From: Rhodothermia bacterium
GTDB lineage: Bacteria; Bacteroidota; Rhodothermia; Rhodothermales; JABDKH01
Reading direction: 5' to 3'
NCBI GenBank assembly: GCA_018679295.1
Contig: JAHHLP010000361.1
Coordinates: 1 to 5,441 of the forward strand
Length of the DNA stretch: 5,441 bases
Under the pieces are notes generated by a model, which worked only from the letters and a program-made list of their open reading frames with translations, was not told the DNA's origin and ran no database searches. The position numbers were made by a program, and so were the translations under genes. This document shows, piece by piece, positions 1 to 5,441 of this stretch; within the stretch, counting starts at the first letter, position 1; each line of letters starts with the position of its first letter.

Positions 1-1
1 G

Positions 2-1534
2 TACGGTACCCGTGGTCCCATGAAACTATACGTGAATGACCAGGACGGCCGCTTTCACGATCGGACCGAGGAGGCCGGACTGAACGGCCTCTATGGCGGA
101 CTTAACACAGTGCACGCGGACTACGACAACGACGGCTTCGTCGATGTGTTTGTGCTTCGCGGGGCTTGGCTCGGCGATGCGGGCGCTCATCCTAATTCTC
201 TGATCCGAAACAAGGGCGACGGCACCTTCGAAGATGTAACGCTGCGCGCGGGCGTCCTGTCCTATCATCCAACCCAAACCGCCGCGTGGGCCGACTTCAA
301 CAATGACGGCTGGATAGATCTGTTTGTTGGCAATGAATCAGACCAGGAAATCAACGTCTTCACAGGCGACCTGTCGAAACAGTCGACTCCGCATCCCAGT
401 GAGCTATTTATCAATAACGGTGACGGCACGTTCTCCGAGATATCTGCCCACGTGGGGATCGATGTCCATGCGTACGTCAAGGCGGCGGTGTGGGGAGACG
501 TCAACAACGATGGGCTGCAGGATTTGTACCTGTCCGTCATGGGAGGCCCCAACCGCCTCTACATCAACCGGGGCGGCATTGACCGGAGCAGCTGGACCTT
601 CGAAGAACGAGCGGAGGCGACTGGAGTAGACGAGCCTTTCTTTAGCTTTCCTTCCTGGTTCTGGGACTACGACAACGACGGGGACCAAGACATCTTCGTC
701 TCTTCGTACGATTCCAGGCATTTCACGCGGATGGGTTACGACGTAGCCGCTGAATACCTGAACTTGCCTGTCACGGTCGAACAGTCGCGCCTGTACCGCA
801 ATCGGGGCGATGGCACATTTGAGGATGTCACGGAGGAAGCCGCATTGGACAAACTCATGTACACGATGGGGTCCAATTTCGGTGACCTCGACAATGATGG
901 CTACCTCGATTTCTACCTAGGCACCGGCGGTATCGACCTGTTTTCACTTATGCCCAACCGGATGTTTCACAACAGCGTCGGAGAGCGATTTGATGAGGTA
1001 ACGTTCGAGGGTGGCTTCGGACATATTCAGAAGGGTCACGGCGTGGCTTTCGGCGATCTCGATAATGATGGCGACCAAGATATCTACAGTGTCATGGGTG
1101 GCGCGCTAGAAGGCGACGTGTTCCAGAATTTGCTCTTCGAAAACCCTGGACACGACAACGCCTGGATATCCCTCCAGCTTCAGGGAGTAGCATCAAACCG
1201 AGACGCTATCGGAGCTCGAATTCGGCTCAAGCTTGTCAATCGGGACGGCAGCCGCAGCACCATATATGCGACGGTTTCTACCGGAGGGAGCTTTGGGGCT
1301 TCCTCTCTGCGGCAAGAGATCGGCCTTGGCGACGCAACGGAAATCGAAGAGATCGAAGTTGTTTGGCCAAACGCCGATCGAAGCACTCAGGCCTTTGCCG
1401 ATCTCGACGTCAATCGGCACTTCAACATAATTGAAGGGGAAAGCCCTGTATTGCTGTCTCCGAAACGAGTTACGTTTCGTCAAACCATGCGTAACGTGGG
1501 CCATCACGGGACGTCCGACGTGGGCAACCGGTAG
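2..1534 (+). CDS. FG-GAP/VCBS-repeat protein with C-terminal ASPIC/UnbV domain (CRTAC1 family), 5'-truncated
   Basis: Probably a secreted or envelope beta-propeller protein; its ligand is unknown. The reading frame is open to the left edge (first full codon at base 2). The ATG at 20 is probably an internal Met, because the residues before it (YGTRGP) read as family sequence and no ribosome binding site precedes it. Counting from that Met, six integrin-alpha-like Ca-binding loops of the form D-x-D/N-x-D-G-x-x-D lie near residues 34, 92, 160, 216, 289 and 346, 56-73 residues apart. Most are preceded by a 'G-D-G-T-F-x-D-V-T' element, the usual FG-GAP/VCBS blade pattern. Residues about 385-473 form an ASPIC/UnbV domain (SNRDAIGARIRL, then GLGDATEIEEIEVVWPNADR, then FNIIEG). 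A 31-residue tail follows, ending at TAG. The family is clear; the biological role is not. CRTAC1-type proteins often sit near outer-membrane uptake genes, which fits the receptor downstream. The signal peptide, if any, lies outside the window. Confidence 0.9.
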   Translation, partial: YGTRGPMKLYVNDQDGRFHDRTEEAGLNGLYGGLNTVHADYDNDGFVDVFVLRGAWLGDAGAHPNSLIRNKGDGTFEDVTLRAGVLSYHPTQTAAWADFNNDGWIDLFVGNESDQEINVFTGDLSKQSTPHPSELFINNGDGTFSEISAHVGIDVHAYVKAAVWGDVNNDGLQDLYLSVMGGPNRLYINRGGIDRSSWTFEERAEATGVDEPFFSFPSWFWDYDNDGDQDIFVSSYDSRHFTRMGYDVAAEYLNLPVTVEQSRLYRNRGDGTFEDVTEEAALDKLMYTMGSNFGDLDNDGYLDFYLGTGGIDLFSLMPNRMFHNSVGERFDEVTFEGGFGHIQKGHGVAFGDLDNDGDQDIYSVMGGALEGDVFQNLLFENPGHDNAWISLQLQGVASNRDAIGARIRLKLVNRDGSRSTIYATVSTGGSFGASSLRQEIGLGDATEIEEIEVVWPNADRSTQAFADLDVNRHFNIIEGESPVLLSPKRVTFRQTMRNVGHHGTSDVGNR

Positions 1535-1786
1535 TCCGTTGATCCCAGCGGGATGCGTCGCAAGGCTTCGACCGACGACTCTTGCCGCTATTGGTCCTCG
1601 AATGTTCCTTCGAAGTGCTCAGTATTCACTTGAAGTGACTTTGGGGTTGGGTTCCCCTGTCTCGATCACTACCTCACGCTCCACTAAACCTGCTCTTGAC
1701 AAAAATAAACTGAGTGAAGACGGAACCGAGCAGTGTCTTCGGCGAACATAAGACCCATCCAAAGCAAACACATTGACCTTTGGCTT
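1535..1786. other. Intergenic region between the ASPIC/UnbV protein and the receptor
   Basis: I see no credible gene on either strand in this stretch; the open frames crossing it give low-complexity translations with no family resemblance. It holds one imperfect hairpin (1608-1635), a short GGGG/CCCC inverted repeat (1643-1657) and an A-rich patch at 1701-1709. At about 200-250 bases it is much longer than the receptor-lipoprotein gap, so the receptor may have its own promoter here, but I could not identify a convincing -35/-10 pair. Confidence 0.6.
1608..1635 (+). other. Imperfect stem-loop downstream of the ASPIC/UnbV gene
   Basis: CTTC-g-AAGTG pairs with CACTT-GAAG across a nine-base loop, giving 5 + 4 base pairs with one bulged G. 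It starts 73 bases after the upstream stop codon. There is no T-tract after it, so it is not a classical intrinsic terminator. It could be an mRNA 3'-end or processing structure, a protein-binding inverted repeat, or chance. Confidence 0.3.
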
Positions 1787-3883
1787 ATGAGCACCTTTCG
1801 AGCTCTGTACCACGGCTGTTGCCTCCCGGCACTCGTTGCCTTCAGCCTGTCGACATCCTCGATCGCGCAGGAGTCGAGGATCGACACCTCCCGCGTTTAC
1901 GAATTGGAAACGGTGGTCAAGACTGCAAACCGGGCGGCCACCGTCCTCGCCAATACGACGTCTGCCACTTCGGTGATCACAGCCGGGTCCCTACGGCGTT
2001 CCCCTGCCCTCACAGTCACTGACCACCTTGGCAGGACACCCGGAATCGCCTTTTTCAGCCTGGACGGACTTGGATTTGAACCACAACCGACAGTTCGTGG
2101 CTTCTATGGTGGTGGCGAAGCCGAGTATGTTCAGCTACAACTCGATGGTCAACCGCTGTCCGACGCTGAGTCCGGCCTCGTAAACTGGTTCACGATCCCG
2201 CTTACCGCCGTAGAGTCGATCGAAATCCTCCGAGGTGGCAGCTCAGCCCTGTACGGCGATGCGGCCGTCGGTGCGGTGATAAACCTGATCACACCGCCAA
2301 TCGCTGCTTCCAGGAATCTGATCTCTATCCGATCGGGCTCCCGTGTTCCCTTTGAGACCTCGTTCCGACATTCGGGGCTGGTGTCTGGGCGAGACTACTC
2401 TGTCTACGGCGGCTACACAACCGTAGACGGCTTCAGAGACCATGCCAAGCGCGACATCGGAACCGTTGGCGCCAAGCTGCAACTCGGCCGAGACAAAAGC
2501 TCTCCTATCACTATCAGTACCGAGCACCACTGGAACTACGGAGACGTTCCCGGCCCAACGCTGCTCGGACAAGACAACCGAAAAGCCTCCCTCCCTTTCT
2601 TCCGCTACGACCGTGGAGAAGAGTCCATCCACCGGTTGGGCGGTACTGGTCGTTTCGATCTCGGCGCGATGAGCGGGCTGGAGTTCTCATTGTCGTCGCA
2701 GCTGCGCAATGTCGACGCGACCGAAACCCTCCCGTTGAGCGCCGGGTTTGCAGACACTCAGCGGCGAGAGATAACCGATGTTGGCCTTCGCGTTGGGGGC
2801 AAAATCGACGTCGGTTCGTCGTCCGGGATCAGCCGGTTTGTTGGTGGCGTCGAGCTGTCATCGGAGTGGCTGGAGTCGCGTTATTTGAACATCCTCGCTG
2901 GAACCGAAGCCGACTACACTGCCGGCCCACAGAGTCCGGCCGCCGCCGAGGCTTCGAAGGGTGACGGTACGCGACGAAGTGTTGCGGCGTACGCCCACCA
3001 CGATTTGTCCCTTGGCAATCGTCTTCGCCTGACCGCTGGTGCACGTGTCGATGTTTTGCAAGACCGGTTTCAACCCGGCGAGTCGGAGACCACGACAGTA
3101 ACCCACACCGCAGTGAGCCCCAAGCTGGGCCTGAACTACCGGGTTCTGAGCACCGCGAACTCCGTGACCAACGTCTACGCGAACGTGTCGCGATCTTTCA
3201 AAGCCCCGACCTTTGACCAGTTGTTTGATCAACGGACAATCCCTGTTCCATTCCCGCCATTCGAGGTCAGCCTCTCATCTGCCGAACTGAATCCGCAATA
3301 TGGTACGAGCTTCGAGGGCGGCGCCTACCATCGGTTCGAAACAGATCGGCTCTCTGGCGAGCTAAGCCTGGCGCTTTATCAAATCGACATGCGGGATGAA
3401 ATCGACTTCGATCTTCAGATCCTCAGTTACCGAAACCTGGGCAAAAGCCGGCATCGCGGCGTGGAGGCGGACGCCACTATTTACACAGGTCCGGTAACGC
3501 TTCGCGGCAGCTATGCCTATCAGGAAACGACTCTTCGTTTCGGGGAATTCGACGGCAACTTTGTCAAAGCAATACCACGAGACATCATTTCTGCCGGTGT
3601 TGACATTCCGGTAGGTCCCGTAGTCGGATCCGCATCGCTGAAGTCGTCTCGACGCATTTTCCTCGACGATGCGAACACCCAACGGCTTCCCAGCTACACG
3701 ACGGTGGATGCACGTTTGGGATACGACTTCGGTCGCGCCACCATCAGCCTCGAGGTGTACAACCTGCTCGACGCCACTTTCAGCACGACAGGTTTCCCCG
3801 ACCCGGGCGGCTCGGACGCCGTCTTCGTCTTCCCGTTTACGGACCGCCACTTCCGGCTTGGAGCGAACGTCCGTCTACCCTAA
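1787..3883 (+). CDS. TonB-dependent outer-membrane receptor (non-SusC type)
   Basis: Outer-membrane beta-barrel transporter that would import a substrate with energy from TonB-ExbB-ExbD; the substrate is unknown. From the ATG at 1787 it is 698 residues, a normal length for siderophore, B12 or metal-complex type receptors. This start places a signal peptide at the very N-terminus (MSTFRALYHG, a hydrophobic stretch, then SSIAQ-ES as probable cleavage site). A GTG at 1733 would add 18 polar residues before it and is less likely; neither start has a clear Shine-Dalgarno. A TonB-box-like segment (YELETVVKTANR) is followed by the plug, which closes with the typical RGGSSALYGDAAVGAVINLIT-like stretch (ending near base 2290). 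The barrel has SPKLGLNYRV, SRSFKAPTFDQLFD (near 3190-3220), YRNLGKSRHRGVEAD (from 3428) and a final strand with YNLLD. There is no carboxypeptidase-regulatory-like N-terminal domain, so it is not SusC/RagA. The last residue is Pro rather than the usual aromatic. The lipoprotein gene begins 48 bases downstream on the same strand, suggesting an operon. Confidence 0.93.
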   Translation: MSTFRALYHGCCLPALVAFSLSTSSIAQESRIDTSRVYELETVVKTANRAATVLANTTSATSVITAGSLRRSPALTVTDHLGRTPGIAFFSLDGLGFEPQPTVRGFYGGGEAEYVQLQLDGQPLSDAESGLVNWFTIPLTAVESIEILRGGSSALYGDAAVGAVINLITPPIAASRNLISIRSGSRVPFETSFRHSGLVSGRDYSVYGGYTTVDGFRDHAKRDIGTVGAKLQLGRDKSSPITISTEHHWNYGDVPGPTLLGQDNRKASLPFFRYDRGEESIHRLGGTGRFDLGAMSGLEFSLSSQLRNVDATETLPLSAGFADTQRREITDVGLRVGGKIDVGSSSGISRFVGGVELSSEWLESRYLNILAGTEADYTAGPQSPAAAEASKGDGTRRSVAAYAHHDLSLGNRLRLTAGARVDVLQDRFQPGESETTTVTHTAVSPKLGLNYRVLSTANSVTNVYANVSRSFKAPTFDQLFDQRTIPVPFPPFEVSLSSAELNPQYGTSFEGGAYHRFETDRLSGELSLALYQIDMRDEIDFDLQILSYRNLGKSRHRGVEADATIYTGPVTLRGSYAYQETTLRFGEFDGNFVKAIPRDIISAGVDIPVGPVVGSASLKSSRRIFLDDANTQRLPSYTTVDARLGYDFGRATISLEVYNLLDATFSTTGFPDPGGSDAVFVFPFTDRHFRLGANVRLP

Positions 3884-3931
3884 CAGCTACTCTTCAAACT
3901 CCGGTATCGAGCCTCGTCAGCTACAACGCCA

Positions 3932-5441
3932 ATGCCGACAGGAAATCTATCTGAGATCGCTTGCACGCGAATGCTAGCGATAACCCTGGCCACCCTGGCA
4001 GCGTGCGGAAGCGAAGAAAGACCGGCGACCACTCTCTTTGAGTCTATTGCGCCCGATCAGTCGGGGGTTGTCTTCGAGAACACGCTTGTTGACACTGAGG
4101 CCTTCAACGTCTTCACGTACCGCAACTACTACAACGGCGGGGGCGTCGGCATCGGTGACCTGAACAACGACGGCCTCGCGGATATTTACCTTACCGGCAA
4201 CCAGGTACCCAACAAACTCTTCCTCAATGAGGGAGGGTTACGCTTCCGCGACGTGACGGACGTGGCTGGCGTCGCCGGACAACGCGCCTGGTCCACCGGC
4301 GTCAGCTTCGTTGACATCAATGGAGACGGCCTGATCGACCTGTACGTGTGTAATGCCGGCAACCTGAATGGCGACGACCGCGCGAACGAATTGTACATCA
4401 ATCAGGGCGCCAACGGCAGCGGTGTTCCGATCTTCATGGAGGCGGCTGAGCAATACGGCCTTGCCGACGAGGGGTACTCGACACACGCCGCGTTCCTCGA
4501 CTACGATGCCGACGGAGATCTTGACGTCTATATACTAAATAATTCCTTTCGCCCTGCCGCAAGCTTCGGTCTTCGCAACATCCGCCATATGCGCGATGAA
4601 AAAGGGGGCGACAAGCTCTACCGAAACGAAGGAGGGCGCTTCGTGGATGTCAGCGCGGAGGCGGGCATTTACGGTTCCGAGATCGGCTTCGGACTGGGCG
4701 TAACCGTAGGAGATGTCAATAGCGACGGACTACTTGACATCTATGTGTCGAACGACTTCTTCGAGCGCGACTATCTGTACATCAACGCGGGCGACGGCAC
4801 CTTCCGCGAGTCACTTGAGCAATGGATGCCTCACGTAAGTCTGTCTTCCATGGGAGCGGACATGGCCGACATCAACAATGACGGCTATCCGGAGATCTAC
4901 GTGACCGATATGCTGCCCGAAGGCGACCGCCGACTAAAAACGACGACGATTTACCGCTCGTGGGATGTTTACCAGGCACAGCTGCGTAATGACTATTACC
5001 ATCAGTTTATGCGCAACATGCTGCACCTGAATAATCGTGACGGCTCCTTTAGCGACGTAGGTCAGATCGCTGGCGTTTCACGAAGCGATTGGAGCTGGGG
5101 GGCACTCTTCGCTGACTTTGACCTCGATGGATACAAAGACATTTTTGTGTCTAACGGAATCTATAAGGACCTAACAAACCAGGACTTTATAGACTACCTC
5201 GGAAGTGAGGCTACGTTGAGACAGTGGGTCGCCTCTCAAGAACGGAGCTTTCTTAAACTACTCGCTGAAATACCGTCAGAGCCGCTGCCAAACTACGCGT
5301 TCCGAAACCTGGGACATCTCCGCTTTGAGAACGCGGCCGAGGAATGGGGGCTCGCCACACCGAGTTTCTCGAACGGCGCTGCGTACGGAGATCTCGATAA
5401 TGACGGCGACCTCGACCTGGTCGTCAACAACGTCAACATGC
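3932..5441 (+). CDS. FG-GAP/VCBS-repeat lipoprotein (CRTAC1-like), 3'-truncated
   Basis: Probable envelope- or surface-anchored beta-propeller lipoprotein; ligand unknown. The frame is open from the ATG at 3932 to the right edge (503 codons, no stop). Starting there gives a 24-residue lipoprotein signal (Arg13, hydrophobic MLAITLATLAA, lipobox L-A-A-C with Cys25 at 4004-4006). The later ATG at 3971 would leave only 11 residues before the Cys and no positive charge, so it is less likely. Seven Ca-binding loops (D-x-D/N-x-D-G-x-x-D/E) lie near residues 76, 128, 190, 261, 313, 395 and 487, each followed by a hydrophobic strand such as DIYV. A 'F-x-D-V-T/S-x-x-A-G' element recurs before several. 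The two longest gaps (residues about 325-385 and 405-475) contain probably helical inserts with KTTTIYRSWDVYQAQLRND and QERSFLKLLAEI. The pattern matches large (about 1,100-residue) Bacteroidota-type VCBS/CRTAC1 lipoproteins, so roughly half the gene is likely missing, perhaps with an ASPIC/UnbV domain at its end. It lies 48 bases after the receptor gene and is probably co-transcribed with it. Confidence 0.9.
   Translation, partial: MPTGNLSEIACTRMLAITLATLAACGSEERPATTLFESIAPDQSGVVFENTLVDTEAFNVFTYRNYYNGGGVGIGDLNNDGLADIYLTGNQVPNKLFLNEGGLRFRDVTDVAGVAGQRAWSTGVSFVDINGDGLIDLYVCNAGNLNGDDRANELYINQGANGSGVPIFMEAAEQYGLADEGYSTHAAFLDYDADGDLDVYILNNSFRPAASFGLRNIRHMRDEKGGDKLYRNEGGRFVDVSAEAGIYGSEIGFGLGVTVGDVNSDGLLDIYVSNDFFERDYLYINAGDGTFRESLEQWMPHVSLSSMGADMADINNDGYPEIYVTDMLPEGDRRLKTTTIYRSWDVYQAQLRNDYYHQFMRNMLHLNNRDGSFSDVGQIAGVSRSDWSWGALFADFDLDGYKDIFVSNGIYKDLTNQDFIDYLGSEATLRQWVASQERSFLKLLAEIPSEPLPNYAFRNLGHLRFENAAEEWGLATPSFSNGAAYGDLDNDGDLDLVVNNVNM

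Noticed and set aside
119..145. D-x-D-x-D-G-x-x-D loops considered as dockerin repeats
   Set aside because: Dockerins have two loops about 30 residues apart; here there are many loops 50-90 residues apart within FG-GAP strand context and an ASPIC/UnbV domain, so these are propeller loops.
1643..1657. GGGG/CCCC inverted repeat in the first intergenic gap
   Set aside because: Only four pairs around a seven-base loop and no T-tract, too weak to call a terminator.
1696..1701. Perfect TTGACA, a sigma70-type -35 hexamer, upstream of the receptor
   Set aside because: No -10-like hexamer lies 16-18 bases downstream (the sequence there is around GACGGA), so it is not a supported promoter. A Bacteroidota-like GACCTTTG at 1775-1782 is too close to the start codon and lacks a matching -33 element.
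1431..1751. 106-codon + strand frame spanning the end of the first gene and the gap
   Set aside because: It overlaps the ASPIC/UnbV C-terminus in another frame, has no ribosome binding site, and its translation resembles no family.
3362..3850. 162-codon open frame on the - strand, along with other antisense frames inside the receptor (2243-2632, 2858-3232)
   Set aside because: They lie wholly inside a well-supported receptor gene, show no recognisable domain, and are explained by the codon composition of the + strand.
3884..3925. Seven-base direct repeat CAGCTAC in the receptor-lipoprotein spacer (3884-3890 and 3919-3925)
   Set aside because: Too short and isolated to distinguish from chance.
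4238..4486. Antisense frames within the lipoprotein gene
   Set aside because: The + strand frame here carries clear Ca-binding loop motifs; the antisense frames are their shadows.

Overview
The window holds three protein-coding genes, all on the + strand. Two are cut by the window edges. In order they are: (1) the 3' part of an FG-GAP/VCBS-repeat protein with a C-terminal ASPIC/UnbV domain (CRTAC1-type); (2) a complete TonB-dependent outer-membrane receptor of about 700 residues; (3) the 5' half of a second FG-GAP/VCBS-repeat protein, which carries a lipoprotein signal peptide and runs off the right edge. I see no RNA genes, CRISPR arrays, insertion sequences or other mobile elements.

The TonB-dependent receptor and the lipoprotein signal show a Gram-negative bacterium with an outer membrane. 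The layout of protein 3 (lipoprotein Cys followed by Gly-Ser-Glu-Glu, then many integrin-like Ca-binding loops) resembles the large CRTAC1/VCBS lipoproteins common in Bacteroidota and relatives. The moderately high G+C, judged by eye, would fit a Rhodothermia/Balneola-like member better than a typical low-GC flavobacterium. Gemmatimonadota or Acidobacteriota cannot be excluded. This taxonomic placement is inference.

Region by region: 2-1534 is the 5'-truncated propeller/ASPIC protein. 1535-1786 is a non-coding gap with one imperfect stem-loop and no convincing promoter. 1787-3883 is the receptor. 3884-3931 is a 48-base spacer. 3932-5441 is the start of the second propeller protein, which lacks an in-window stop and is therefore easy to miss.

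The receptor and the downstream lipoprotein are close enough to be co-transcribed. A reasonable working model is an uptake or surface-binding locus in which Ca-binding beta-propeller proteins, one of them probably surface-anchored, work beside a TonB-dependent receptor, much as SusD-type lipoproteins work beside SusC. The receptor is not SusC-like: it is short and has no N-terminal carboxypeptidase-regulatory-like extension. No substrate can be read from the sequence.
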